This document shows positions 44,552-58,579 of a stretch of DNA of 64,000 nucleotides, in pieces (the stretch's first letter is position 1; each line of letters begins with the position of its first letter). Under the pieces are notes generated by a model. It did no database searches and had not been told where the DNA came from. It saw only the letters and a program-made list of their open reading frames with translations. The stretch lies in assembly GCF_033568475.1 (NCBI RefSeq), contig NC_133122.1, forward strand, positions 183,105,449-183,169,448, read 5' to 3'. This stretch comes from Henckelia pumila. Lineage: Eukaryota > Streptophyta > Magnoliopsida > Lamiales > Gesneriaceae. Made by a program: the position numbers and the translations under genes.

Positions 44552-47500
44552 CTAAAGCACGGTCCTCGTGGAGGTTCTAACAGGTGCTTCAGCTCTAAAT
44601 CGAGGGATTTCATGCCATGGATCGAATGTGCTTCTTGAGCTCAGTCTGAGAGGATGTACTGAGTTGTTGATGCAAGTAGAAGTGTTTTTCCCTACTGTAT
44701 AAGAAGGAGGAGGAGAAAGGAAAGTGTTCTTGTATGCTAAGGCATCACGCCTTAATGGGCTCGAGGGGGGAGATACGGGCAATGATGATGCTATTGTTCG
44801 TGCATTATCCCTGTAGACATAAGAAAGTTACTATTACTTCAGGACCACGGTAAACAACACTGACGGCAGCCAAAGTCACGTAGGAAGTGCGAAATCATAA
44901 ACATATGATTAATACAGTTAAGAAAAATATAATTAGTGAGCAACCAGCACTCATGTCAATCTCTTTTTGTCTTTTATTCACGACTACTTGAGCATTATGC
45001 ATATGAATTAAAATACATGGACTAAGTAGAGTTCAAATAGAGTACCTTGGACTTGTAAATGTCCTCGGTCCTGCGAATCTTGATGCATCATCCTGTTCAA
45101 AAGAATTGTTTGTTCTGCTGGACTGCATCTCGAGGGCAGTCTTTAAAAAAGTAAACAAAAAACTTCTTACTAATCATTCCAAAAAAATGACACTATTTTG
45201 ACAACCCTTTTAAAAGAACCAAGGAAGTGAATCAATAAGATTTAATACCGGAGTGCGACTCCCATCGAATGCACGAGGAAATGCTTCTCGAGTTATATTG
45301 ACATTGGTTGCTCTAAGTGTAGCTTGGTTTCTGACAAAAGGGTGACCTAGTAATTGGGATGCTGTGGGCCGTGCAGATGGTTCCCGTTGCAAACACAGCC
45401 GTATAAAACTTTTGGCATCAGCAGATAGGTTATCCGGAATCTCAGGAGCGTCTCTGCTATTCCCAATCTTAAATATAGCAGCTACCTGTTAACGACCAAA
45501 TGAGAAGATTTCAACATGAAAGGAACTTCAAGATGATATGAATTAACCCCAAAAGAAGAGGCTAACCCACCCCTTCATATTGACTCCAAGGAGGTTTTGA
45601 TGTTGCCATTTCAAGAACCGTGCATCCTAAACTCCATATATCCACCGGAAGACTATACCCATTTGTATTCATTACAACCTGAGGAGAAAATATCAGGCGA
45701 GTAAGAAATTACAGAGCACAGTCAGTCTTATAACTTATATGTAACTTAGTTTATAAGAGGTGAGAAAATAAATGAGGCCAACCTCAGGTGCCATCCAGTA
45801 AGGGCTTCCTTTGAAGGATAGCATTGAAGAACTGGTAGTTATCTGTCCAATGACAAGAATTGCGTAAAAGCGTGGAAGGTAATCCTAAATACCAAAATAT
45901 TTTTCAAATTCTCCTTGAATCTAGAACTAAACAAGACGATGCATACATGTTTGGCCATGCCAAAGTCGGCAAGTTTTATTTCACCATTGGGATCTACCAA
46001 AATGTTTGCTCCTTTTATATCTCTGCAGAATAGGGACAAACTTTTTTTAAATTCGGGAATTTCCACGAAGAAAAAAACTAAGTCATCACCAATTGAGAGC
46101 CAGCTGTACCTGTGCACGGTATTTCGTCCATGTAAGAAAGCAAGACCAGAAAGAATCTGCCTAGTGTAATTTTGTATAACTGGTTCCCCAAAAGCTCCAT
46201 ATTCTTGCAGTAATTTGTGGATGGAACCTCCAGAAACATACTCCAAATAAACTGATAATCTTTCCTCATTCTGAAAAAGAAAAGAGCAAAATTATGAGGG
46301 GCTGAGAGTCTCACAGGCATGTCTGACCACATTCAACGCTTGGCCAAGTTTAAAAACGGCAAAAGATACAGCTGATGAAACCAGATTGAAAATAAATAAA
46401 AGAAAATCTTACCAGTTCACTTCCATAGTATTGAACAATATTTGGGTGTGAAAGCTGACTTAGCAAAGTTATTTCCTGTTGAAATACCGAAAATGTCAGG
46501 AAGAGAATACCAATAACTAGCCATTTATGTTCAATGTTTGAGAGTAGAGCAACAAATAGAAGATTAGATTTTGTTCAGGGAATAGGCGCTACTGTAAATT
46601 TAAAACTATCAAGGAATGACCTGGTTCAGTTGCTTTAGGCTCTCCCTTGAAGATTGATCATCCGAGACGACTTTAACTTCTTTTATAGCACACATTTGCC
46701 CATTCTCACTGCCAAGACAAACAATATATTATAATATATAGCTGCAAAAAGGTTATAACAACAGAAGTGAAGTCATAAACAGGGCCACTGCCAATTAAGT
46801 GCAGATCCGGCAAAAGGGTGTGTGAGGTCCAACAAGAAAATTCTCAAATTTGTCAGTACTCAGTAGTTTTCTGAAATTTCAAGTCCTCCCAACCCTCACG
46901 ACACTAACCCCAGGATTAGTGGATTTGACTCTAACAACATTTCTGTGGTTCGCTTGAATGCTCTAAAAAAGCCATGAATCAATGATTTTTTCATCCAATT
47001 TCCAACTTAGTAAGACATCAGAATCATCATTACCTATTAAAACCGAGATAAACATGACCAAAAGTGCCTCTTCCAAGAAGCTTTCCTTTCCTCCATTTCG
47101 AGGAAATACCACCAGGGCTTTCCGGTGTTCCTGGGCTTCTTGGGGTCGATACTGCGGAAGAGCTAACTGGGGAACCAGGTGGAAGGGGCAACTTATGAAA
47201 TTCATTCCTTCCATCGTCCACTTTTCCATTCGAATAGTCCAAATTAATCCCATTAATTCGAGAATGGATAGGTGAAGTGGCAGTGGTAATACACCTCGGT
47301 CCTCGACCAGGGCTTCGTGACAGTGGACTTAATGCTCTGTTCTCAACATGTCCTCTGCCATTAGTCATAAATTTTACATCAGTAAGATTGGCTGCAGAGA
47401 TTGAACGAATAACTGCAATTTCTTGTCCAATATTCATATTGTATGAGAATTATTAGAATCTTTATGTAATAATTCTGATCAATTTACACTGCCAAACTAG

Positions 47501-48228
47501 ACGGTTTGAGTAAAACATGTGTGAACACAAAAAATGGACATATGTAAATTAAAAAACAATCAGCAGATTTCTGATTGTATTTACTAGCTTATTCAACAAA
47601 ATTTAATCTTTGTAATCCAAATCCAAACTATGAAAAACACACGAAAAGTTGTTCTGGGGGTAAAAATGGGCAAAAGAATACAATTAACCAATTTAGATCC
47701 GACCAAGTAACAAATCAAAAACTCAAAAAATATGAAACATCACAAACTCCAAAATGGTTAAGACTTCAATCATCGGCAAAAAAGAAATCACGAACTTCCA
47801 ACTGCAAATCAAACCAACCTGAAACCAATTTGATCCGCAAAATGAGCTGGATCGTCAGACGATACAGACGAGCTGACGCTTGAAACAGAGGTCGACCCGG
47901 GTCCTAAACCAACGCCATGAAAATGTCCCGGATGCTCCGATGGTGGCTCTAGCGGCAAAGGCAAAGGGTGCCCTCTATCCCAAGACGAAGCCGAATCAAA
48001 CCCAGAAGACCTTCCGAAAGCAGAAAAATCCCGGCTATTTCTTGGCGAATTTCTCGATTGAGGCAGCACCAAAACCTCCTCAAAGCTCTTTACTTTACCA
48101 CTTTTGGGACTGCCATATTCTTTGCCTCTCTTCTTTTCACCCTTCGGAGAAGAACCCTCCACGGAATCCTCGGACTTGGCTTCCGAATCTTTGCTCCGGC
48201 CAGATATCTTATCCCACCAAGCTGGCAT
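44552..48228 (-). CDS. MAPKKK3: MAP kinase kinase kinase (MAPKKK3/MAPKKK-alpha-like)
   Basis: Eleven exons: 47826-48228, 47034-47412 (or from 47391), 46621-46708, 46413-46475, 46110-46270, 45947-46022, 45783-45842, 45571-45678, 45249-45485, 45046-45140 and 44552-44810. They give 642 aa (635 with the other acceptor). Frames agree throughout. The kinase activates MAP2Ks in immune, stress and developmental cascades. The N-terminus [10 protein letters not shown] and the serine-rich region [15 protein letters not shown] fit the MEKK subgroup. The kinase domain (about residues 245-505) shows [45 protein letters not shown] and DIWSLGC, all catalytic motifs intact. The tail contains [12 protein letters not shown]. 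Exon 1 ends at an unusual GTTTCAG donor. Confidence 0.92.
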
Positions 48229-51200
48229 TTTTCCTCCGAAAAATCGAATAAAAAGCAGAGAAAAACACTTAACTAGGCGTATCTGTACACATAGTCACGT
48301 TTTCAAGCATGCATCCGCAACGAGAGAGAGGAGAAGAAGGTTTGGAATTTATACGACGCCAAGTTGAAAGAAGAAAAGACCAATATCTACCGCAAATAAA
48401 TAAGAATAAATAGTTTGTAATTTAGCAAGAGTGGTGGGTGGGTACGGGGAATTGCATGGCGAGAACGAAACCAGTGGGAAAGGGCGAGGCTGAGCCAGAA
48501 GGAAACCCCACGGCACCCTCCTCCATCACGTCACCTCTTTTTTTTTTTTTTCTAGAATCTACCCTTTAACATTTGAACATTTTGTGATTAATTAATAATA
48601 AAAAGGAAAAACAAAAATGGGGTAACACAAAAACCCCTAAAAAAATTATTTCATGCGAGATATTTTTGTGTTTTTTATTTGATTCGCTCATAAATAATAA
48701 TATATATTTATTGTAAATATGGATCGGATTGATCCGTACGACTATAGACTTACTCTTTCAGTAAAATATAATATTTTTGAATCAGTCCTATTAACATAAT
48801 GACAAAAAACTCATGTGAGACGATCTCAATGATTATTTTTTTAGACGAGTCTCTTATATGAATTATCTATTAAAAATTATAATATTTTATGCAAAAAATA
48901 TTACTTATTATTATAAATATGGTAGGGAAGAACATAATGGAGTTAAAATTAAAATTCTAATGTTCATAAACATTTTCTCTCTTTTCAAAACAACAAGTTA
49001 AATCATAAGTGTCAAAATATAGTAAACAAGAACAGATTTGTATCTGATAGCTGATTGATAAAAATCACATTTTCAAAGAACTCGTCCTTAAAAAAGGGGG
49101 AATTTGATAGCTGATAACTTGAAACTTATAGAAACGTTTAAATTTTACTTAAAAGTTTGGAAAAATGAATGATATTACTGATCAAAGTTTTTTTCTTTAG
49201 AATAAATTTTGTAATATTATTAACGAGAGAAGGTCTTGCATAGTTGCATTACAAGAACGAAAATTTCCAAATAGATATAGTGACAGAATAAGATTGAAGC
49301 AGCCTAGGCATAGCTACCAATTTTAAATCTAATTATTTATATTTAAAATAAAATAAAATGTAATTGGATAGCCGACGTGGGTGTGAGCTGTGGCTGCGTG
49401 CGCCCACTTGGTTACAATAATAATTATTATTAATAATATTCCTCGAAAAATTATTATTAATAATAACAAAAAATATTATATCGCACGCGCGCAATTCGTA
49501 TGCTCCAAATGTTACAATTTCCTAATCATATTTGTACGTATTAAATAAATTGTTATAAACAAGTGATTCAAAAACAATATCTGAATTTTTCAAAAAAAAA
49601 ATTTATCTGACAAACTAGTTGATTTAAACTAATAACCGTGATATATACGATAGTATCTACGAAATGTAGAAATAAATTCAACAGAATTTTTATGTAACTA
49701 TATAACAACATAATCGATTGATAATTTTTCAGTTTTGGATGGTTTTGTACGTGATATTTAATTATTGAGTTGGAGAATTTGTTAGTTATGTGGCTAGAGA
49801 AAGTGAAAATAATAATACTACTAATAAAGTTAAGTGCATAAAAATAAAAAGAACGAAAATTGAATATATTTTTCGAATACAAAAATTTATGTTAGACGAT
49901 TTTCGATCTGATCCAATCCATGAAAAGTTTATTTTTATGTTAAACTCACTACTTTTTACTGTATGATTTAATCGACTCATCTCAAATATATCATTTCACA
50001 GGAAACTTGTTCATTTTCGGAATGAAAAAAGTTTCACCAAAAACTTTTTTTTTTACCAAATGTGTAACTTTATATACAACTAGCATAACCGCACACGTGC
50101 GCTACTTATGTATAAAATCATATAATATATTTAGTATTGTATGTTATATATAAATATTTTTTTCAATAATTTTTAAAATTATTATTTTTTCATTTCTAAA
50201 ATAATATAAAAATAATTTTAAAAATTATTTATCATTTTATCATATCTATAATGGTTAGTTGAAAATAATATAAAAATATTTATAAATAAAATCAAATTTA
50301 CTTATTTATATAATGTAAATGACAATTTTGGAAGAAAAAAAAAGATTGGTGTCTTCACTTTAAGATGCTCGACTATTATATTATATAGTATAGATAAATA
50401 GATATATCAAACAAAGAAAGAGCTGAGTTCACAATTTTAATTGAATTGAAAATAATTTATTCCAAGACAAAATATTATGTATTAAACCCAATGTTGAAGA
50501 TTTCCAAGGGTATCTTATGATTTTTTTATAAAAAAAAAACAAGGAAGGGAATTTTATTTTTAAAAAAAATTAAGTGACCATTTTTAAAAATTGAAATGAT
50601 AAGAAATAAATATAAAATGGAAAGAGATTTTATTAAGTATAGAATTGAGTGGTTAAAAATATTTTTGAAATAGTATTTACGGCTCTTTATTCGTGAAACA
50701 TGTCAACACTACTCATATTTATAATAATAAGTAATATATTTAGTATAAAAATAATATTTTTTTATGAATAACCTAAATAAGAGACCCAGACAAAATCAAC
50801 ACGTGAGACCGTATCCCGGAATTTTTTGTGTTTTTGAAATTATGAAAAAATTTCACCGACATGCCAAAATTAATTCAGAGTCTTATCTTTAATTAATAGT
50901 ATATATAATATATGTATGTATATAGTTTTGATCTCCTGCACCTTAGCATGCAAGAGATTCGTGAGCAACTGCTAAAATATGATAGTGTATTTTAATGATT
51001 TCATTTTTTTAAGGAGTAGTCGCTTATAAATTTCTTGCACATTATGGTGCTTATATCAAAATTATATATGTATACACACCAATTTTAAAGTAAAACTAAT
51101 AATTACCGATTGTATTTCAAGATTACTCTGATCGACGGTCTTTTAAGATTATTACTCTGAAAATGAATGGAAGAGAACCAATAAATTCCTAATGGTAGTA

Positions 51201-52268
51201 TACAGGTAGCACTAATGCCTAACCCAAGCCGATTTCTAAATAGAAGTCAAATTAAAAGCACTAAAAATAAATAAATGTTAATTATTATCAGCAATAATTT
51301 CGAGACCGAAAAAAAATGTCAATCTGACGCAGCCTACGGATCAGGCTTTAATCCTCATTTGTTATCGTTAGCAAGAAGCAAGATAATACCAACCGCCTAA
51401 CACTCTACCAAATAGCCCGATGATTGGAAGCACAAAACATGCAAATATATATATATTTTAAAATTATAATTGGGTCTGGAACTCAAAACCTCGTCTCAAA
51501 TTTAATCTTTCATACTTTCACCAAATGATCTGCAACTAAATAGTCTAAATTTGTTAGAACCCAACAATTATTTAATTTTTCGACCCCACATGAATTCATG
51601 CGTAACCACCCCGCATATATTGCGAGTCTAATGGCTCATGGGCCATGGGATATTAACGCTACACATGCAACTTGCAATCAGTACGGAAATGAAATTATTT
51701 AAGTACCAGTGGTCGGTCGCCAGGTGCATGCATTCTTGAGGCTGCGTAGCTAAAGACTAGTAAATGTCACACGTTAATCTCGGGCAAAGAGTGGATATTT
51801 AACTAAAACTAAGCTTGGGCTCTTTTGTATTTTGTTTATTTTCAGCATCATCCATTCCAGATACTTCAAATTTTCCTGCAATAATTTTGTGCTTCACCTT
51901 TACGTCAGGTTCATTATATACCTAATAAATTAACATTATTTTCTTGGGTTCGAACCCCAAATGGTGTTCTTTCTCACAAGGCCTTTCGAAAGTGATTTCG
52001 GAATTAGAAAAGAGAAGCAAACAGTATACATAAACAGCAAACGGAAAACTACCAACTACTTTAACCATGCCGGAACTCTCCATTCATTGGATTCTTACAG
52101 GATGCATATTTTCCGTGGATAATTGGATTCAAATATGGAGATAAAGTTCTCCGGAAACGTTCAGTTGCTAATCCAAGCACAACAGATATCAATTTTGTGT
52201 CATCCAAAAAAACAAAAAACATTTATCGGTATTCGATGAGTAACAAAAAGATTCCGAAAACAAAACCC
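48229..52268. other. Intergenic, AT-rich
   Basis: The MAPKKK promoter/5' UTR lies at the left (CT-rich and GAGA words near 48300-48340). No gene is supported between about 48400 and 52268. Short inverted words such as AATTATTATTAATAATA near 49420-49470 are low-complexity. A GGTTCGAACCCCAA word at about 51948 looks like a tRNA box B, but no cloverleaf surrounds it. Confidence 0.5.
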
Positions 52269-53447
52269 TCAAGAAGTGTGGGCGCCGCCTTCTTCCGCAG
52301 CAGCTTCAAATGTCTGTCCAGCTACAAGATCTGGCACGTCGTCATCATCATCGTCTGGAACCCCAGAGGCACCACTGGCAGTCGGTTCCTGTTTCTGGAA
52401 CTGCTCTGCCAATTTCTTCAAATTCTCCAAGTTATCTGGACCTGTGATTTTATGATTATGCTTAAGCTAGAATTTTTCTGTCAATCCAACAAAGCAAATA
52501 CAGAATTAAAAACTACACATACCCAATTGGTGAATAATCTGAGGAAGAATGTCCTGCAACTCTGAATAACCAACAAAGAATATCAAATGATGTACTAAAT
52601 TCACATGACAGAAATAGTAGTAGCATCAAGTATTCAAGCTACCTTCCATCATCATAATAGACAATGCTCATGTGCATAAGAAACAAGAATATGATGGCTA
52701 TTTTGTTAATGTTGGTTCAACAAAAACAAACAAAATTTTATATAGCGAGGAAAAGAATTTCTCCACATTCGAGAAAAAAACAACAATATTCGAATGGGGA
52801 TAGAATCCAATGAACTAAAAGAGGGCAAATATCACTAAAGCATTAAATACAAAACTTGTAATCAACCATTTAGCAGAGAAGTAAGAAACATACTCTTCGT
52901 CTGAGGAGAACCACTAACAACCCAAGTGTTGGCCGCAATAGATGCTTGAACTGGAAATGGAAAGAAAACAGTAATTAAGCACAACAAGAAACGAGAAAGA
53001 GATCCAACCGGGAAAACTGAAATTTTCAGACAATGGAATTAATACCTTTCGGATTAGTGAACTGGATGACCACATCCTCCTTAAAAATATTCACTTCCTC
53101 AATGCCAGGTATCGCGTTTACTCCTATTCTTTTCAAGGTGCTTTGAAGTCTTTTGTCATCAGTCGTGCTAGTCTTGTGAACAGCCTTCTTCTTTCTGTAA
53201 TCAACAGTCAATATTAATTAATACTACTGGAAGACGCCGAGAAGCAATATTTTAAATACGCAGGAGCATGTTGAAAACTGATAGGCACTTTTCTACACCA
53301 TGATATTATTTCCATCAAATATAGCAAGGATATCAGTCGGTGCAACATAAATATTTCCACATCCAACAAAATGGCATACCTTCTCACAGTGCCTTTCCCA
53401 CCCGTACGGACTGAACCAGCCATCTTTTTTAGCTTGTCCACATTCAT
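52269..53447 (-). CDS. BTF3: Nascent polypeptide-associated complex beta / BTF3
   Basis: Five coding exons: 53380-53447, 53046-53194, 52894-52950, 52523-52561 and 52269-52441, phases consistent, give 161 aa. NAC beta pairs with NAC alpha at the ribosome tunnel exit and shields nascent chains. The start [20 protein letters not shown] is the family N-terminus with the RRKKKA ribosome-binding motif made across the first junction. The NAC domain follows ([40 protein letters not shown]), then [20 protein letters not shown] and an acidic run of six aspartates. An upstream 5' UTR exon is inferred, so the ATG lies immediately after a splice acceptor. Confidence 0.94.
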
Positions 53448-54569
53448 CTGTTCGCAAGAAGCATATAAAGTCAAAGGCAAATAAATCATTTAAGGTTGCA
53501 CTTGGGGATTTATTTATTTTTTTTTGAAAGTGGTTGCACTTGGGGATATGAGTTAAAAGCAAATAAATCATTTAAGGTTGCACTTGGGGAGATTGATTTG
53601 AAATCCATGAATTTTGATGATAGTTTTATGTTTTACAATGAAATAATATATCAAATCTTAAAATTCACATCTTACTTATTTAGTAATGCAAACCAGAATG
53701 GATTTCAAATGACATATTTATCGGGTGAATTTGAATTTCATTCTAATTAACATTAAATACCATATAAACATGTAATGTGTGAATTTGAAGTTCATGATCT
53801 TATTTCTCTGAATAATAAAAATTTTATACATTTGAATAAATTTGAAAGTCATCGATCCAAACACAACCTAAAGGTTTTGATAAAAATTTCAAAATTTTCC
53901 AACTTGTACAGCAGTTTCATAAATAAAACAATTTTCTTCAAGCCCCTGTAAACCTCAATCATATGAAGACATCTCTCCTGCTAATGCTAGCCCTAATCAA
54001 ACTAAAGGATGACAATAATCATCTTCACAAATCCTCGGCAGTGCACGTGAGATATGAAAAAGGATAATAATGAACACAAGCTACAACTTTTCCAAATACA
54101 ACACAGAACATATTACTACACCCTTCTACTGACACAAATTTATCGGACACTGGGATTGAATATCACGCAGGTAATGCAAAGCCTAATGGCGAACACAGCT
54201 CTGTTCTGTTCGATAAAATTAAAATTCAGTTGCAGCTGAATGATGAAGGAACCAGAATGTTTCTGTTTACGTAAAAATATCAAAAAAAGAGTATCCAAAA
54301 GTTCAAATACCGGGTCCTCGATGCATTAGACCTATGGTGAATTGAAAATCCGCAGCAAAATCAGAACAAGCATATTAACTCGCACAAATTTCGGCATCAG
54401 ACAAGATTCAAATTCAAAGTCCCACCGTTTAACGCACAAAAATCACGATATGCAAACATTTCAAAATACATATACAAAACGAGAAAAAGGCGATAATAGT
54501 GTAGAAATAAAAAAACTTCAAAGGCTACATGCAAGAACGACGAGACATGGAGTGTAACTAAGGAATTAC

Positions 54570-54671
54570 CTTTGCGAACTGTGATGTAGACGAGGCGTGA
54601 AGACAAATCGAAGAGGAGAAGAATCAAATTCGAACTCCGAGCAGATAACGAATTAAAATTAAAAAACCCTA
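54570..54671 (-). promoter_or_regulatory. BTF3 5' UTR exon and telobox (inferred)
   Basis: A good donor (GCAAAG/GTAATT, exon edge 54570) matches the acceptor just before the BTF3 ATG (53448), leaving an 1122-bp leader intron. A telobox-like AAACCCTA lies at 54664-54671, common in promoters of translation-related plant genes. The leader intron contains a short duplicated segment (AAATAAATCATTTAAGGTTG at about 53479 and 53560). Confidence 0.55.
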
Positions 54672-55565
54672 GAAATCCACGATTAATGAGTGTTACATGA
54701 GCAAAGCCGGACGTAATTTTAGAGGTCCAAGGTGATTTCCGAATCCGGGTCGGGTTGGATCTTCAAACGGTTCTTGGGTCGTGGTGACTTATAGTTCCCC
54801 TAATTTTTAGGTTAATGAGATCTTACTCAAATCATTCATTTAAGATCCACATTTCAACACATATGCATAATTAATATTATAGGGTTGACATGACAAATAA
54901 TGGATTGTTAGATTTTCTATTAAAGTAATACCCTTAAGGTAGGCAGTTCAAACCATTTTTTTGAGACAACGGAGGAAAATCGTAACTTTGCTCTAAATAT
55001 TAGCTATGTATCTTTCAATCTTTTAGTAATGTTAACTGTTAAAGTTATTTTCGTAATGTTAGTTCTTTTACGTATAAGTGTTGATATGTTGCACTATAAA
55101 TATCGACCGTAGTATCAATGTCATGTCGATACATGAAAAAGAGCCAAAACCAGAGGGAAAAAAAAAATCAACATATTAAAACTTAAAATCTGATTATATA
55201 GATGATCAACATAAGAAAAAGGCAAGTATACTTGACCACAAGTACAATTTTCACATCAGAAATTCTACTCTGGAGTCTTGATGTGTTGAAAAGATTGAAA
55301 TAAATGTGACTTGGATTAGCTTCATATATAACTTACATATTAATATTAATTTTACAAAAACATGACACCACTCAGAAAAAAAATTACTTGTAGCTATTTA
55401 ACACCCAAAAAAAAATACAAAGCAGATTGATTAATACTTGCACAACAGATAAAAGAAACTGCATGGGCAATATGATCTACAGATTATTCAATCTCAAAAC
55501 ACACAAACTAACTCTTTCAGGGAAAAAAATACAAAATAACACTACAAGTTGCTAGCAGCTGCAAT
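54672..55565. other. Intergenic between BTF3 and the BTB gene
   Basis: No gene is seen. It includes the BTF3 upstream region and the 3' flank of the BTB gene. Confidence 0.5.
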
Positions 55566-58500
55566 TCACCTATGTTCAATAGCTGAGGTTCCGGAGCCCT
55601 TAATGAACGATCTTCGCCACCAGATTTCAAACGCTTTACTAAGATTCGGGCACTCAGCACCGTTTTTCGTGAAACTCGGAAGCCATTCCATAAAAAGTGT
55701 GTACTGCTCCTTCAATGGAAGAGTTAGAATCATTTGACCCATTGCTTCCTCCAATGCCTTCATGTCAAGCCCCTTTCTGCACCTCTGCAGCCACCCGAAA
55801 TCTAATAGGATTGGCCTAAACCACATTTTAAGAAATGCTAATCTTGTTTCCGGCCGACAATGCAGTTTCCTGGCACCCATTGCGATAAAAAGCATAGCAG
55901 AGACACGGCTAAGCTCATATCTAATCAACGGAGACATGTTATAGTGCATTTTGAGCAGTTCTCGTTGATTTGTCCAAAGATCCACGAATTCCTCAGCCAT
56001 CTGGTGTTCGAGTAGGATATCAAGAAGCCAATTTAAGTTGTCTACCTGTTGTGAGATTTGCTCTAACAAAGGTCTATGTTTTTCCGTTGTTCTCAACTTT
56101 TGACCCATATCAGTATCCGAGGCCTCCTCGATCAGAGTCGTGAGTGACCCAATGCATGACTCACAAATAGTAAATATGTCGTTCTTGTTCAGATCCGGAC
56201 TGTTCTTTTTGTAGACCGAGCTTTTGGAAAGGAGACCTTTCACCAAAGATTTTAGTTCATTTCGGGCATTGTTATCAGTACAGTTGGTTATAGACCAAAT
56301 AAGCTGTTTCGTCATGGTTTGTTGGGTATCTGCACAATTAATGCCAACAATCCTTTCAGAAATTTCTTTTGCTGCTATGTCATCAATATTTAGTTTAGCA
56401 CATAACTGCCTCAGCTTCTCCTCTTCTTCTTCCGCCCAGGGTACTGCCTCGAGGTATTTCAAGCAATGAGAAACACCCCTGGTAAACTTGATCCCTGCTG
56501 ACACCTGCCAGTACAGGTGGAAAAGATTCTCAGATTTCAAGATCAATGGACAACTCGCATATAAAATTGACTAAGAACATATTCTGATGCATAAATTTTT
56601 AGGATAATAGGGGGCCAGGCAAGGCCTCACAAGGAAAAAACCTATCTCCGCTCCATTCATATCCAGCTTAGACTACGTAGAATACAAGAAAAGAATACAA
56701 TTAAGAGCTATTATTTCGTTGATAGCAATAACATGCGAAAATATCTCATAGTAATTTTTCTTCCAGAAGGAATACAGTACAAACAAAAGAAGGAAACAAA
56801 GTGTCTGTAAACCCCATCTCCGAAGTCTAGAGCTTTTCCTTGAAGGCTGACATGCATGACCACCTCAACACGAACAAAGTTGGTTTTTCACGGTCAACAA
56901 AGGAGATTTTTAACAAAGGATGAAACTACATTCAACAGGCAACAGCAAATATCTTATGCTTCACAAACGCCTAAAACCGCAAATAACTGCTGCCTCAGTT
57001 GCTTCTTGCTTAAATCCCTTGAAGGTGTGAAACAACTTGGACAATAAACAGAAGCTCAGGTGAGAAATGTCACTACCTACTTTGAAAGGCACCAGTCACG
57101 AATCTTTGAAAATATTGAATAACTACTCAATCAATTTCAAGTAAACATCAATGACATGTTTTCAAATATAGACCTTAAATTCTACCACAGTACCAAACAG
57201 AAAACACAATAATAGATTGCTAACATCCTATTTTTCAGGTAAGCCCCAAAATTTTAAAGGAAATGGTTTATAAAACGTGATGTTAATTTTCTCATCGCAC
57301 TTCCTAAAATTTAACAATAACATATGCATGATAGATATTGCGAAAACAAATATCAAGATCACTCAATGAACTCACTATCCAAGTGGTAGCTAAAAATTCA
57401 TGTCATGCAGATTTCACAACGTATTCCATGGTCCACTACAGATTGAATGGGACCTGGCAAAAAATAAGAGAAGGCCAAGATCCATTCTCCGATTAAAGCA
57501 ATCTACTCTCCAGATCATCCTTACCTTTAGGATGAAACGCTCCTTTATTTGTAAGAATGAGACAAGAAAGAATGCTCAAGACGTATGCAATGAGATGAAA
57601 GATTGTACAAATCTTTACTACATGAAAATAGATCATCGATAGTCGTGACAAACTCTTCCGCGAAAACCTCATCATAAACAAATAGTTCAAAATTCAAATT
57701 CATTTTATGAAAGGATACAGCAAAGCAACATTACAATATATGACATATCGTCAACATTCAAAAGACAGATAAAATTCCAAAGATAAATGTGGCGTTGCCA
57801 TTTTCTGTCTGGAATTTAAACAACACATACAAATGAAACAAAGAAAACACAAGTACGAACTATTACTGAAACGTGCTGTACACCGTCCAATCGAATAAAA
57901 TGAAGAATTATTTAGGCAAGAATGATGATTATCATACCTCCAGTATATGAATGGCACGAAAAACACCGACATTGAGGAGTTTCTTTTGAATATCATCCTC
58001 AAACATGAGTCCAATAGTCTCGCGAAACACATTCAAATTCTCCACATCCGGCACCTCAATCCTACACAATCCACTCTGATTCTTGCGATACTCGGATATC
58101 AAATCGGCAAAAACGGGGCTGTTAGCGACCAAAACCTCAGAACCCAGCTCCAGAATCAAGGATCCGCCATTCTTCCCCTTCAGATTCAACCTCACATCAA
58201 AAGTTTCCGAATTGACCTCATCTCTCGAAACAGTTTCGCAATCAGTGTGCGGAAGTGGCACTTTGAGGGAATTATTTCGAGTAAGCGGCTTTTGAGGGTT
58301 GCAAGAACTCACCGGGTTGTCGGAAATGGGGGAGACCCTCCCCGGGGACAAAATCCAACGAGAAAGAGGAAGCTTTTGCTGTTGGGTCTGCGGGGAATTG
58401 GAAGGCATTTCTATCTTCTTACTAAACGATGAAGAAGAATGCGAGCGCAGGGAGTGGGAGCGTGAAAAGCTGGGTTTTTCGGGGCTAAGGGGTGGTGTGA

Positions 58501-58579
58501 CGAAGGAACAACACCAGTGGCGACCCCGATTCAACGGCGGTTGGCGGCCGCGGGGATTGCGAGCCGTGGAATCCGGCAT
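55566..58579 (-). CDS. BTB/POZ domain protein (At1g63850-like)
   Basis: Two exons, 57938-58579 and 55566-56504, joined in phase 0 (CTGGAG/GTATGAT, TACTGGCAG), give 526 aa. The first about 125 residues are serine/proline-rich. The BTB fold follows (about 126-225: FDVRLNLKGKNGGSLILELG, VLVANSPVFADLISEY). A long helical C-terminal region continues across the junction (VSHCLKYLEAVPWAEEEEEK, PLLEQISQQVDNLNWLLDIL, WLQRCRKGLDMKALEEAMGQ). This architecture fits plant BTB proteins related to At1g63850/At2g13690, thought to act as CUL3 adaptors. Substrates are unknown. The intron is 1.4 kb and shows no clear element. Confidence 0.9.

Noticed and set aside
49568-49882. 104-codon minus-strand ORF in AT-rich DNA
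   Set aside because: Composition is F/I/S/Y-rich as expected from AT-rich noncoding sequence. No domain is recognised.
51940-51970. tRNA-like box B (GGTTCGAACCCC)
   Set aside because: No box A or cloverleaf could be formed upstream. The word is a self-complementary coincidence or a SINE remnant.
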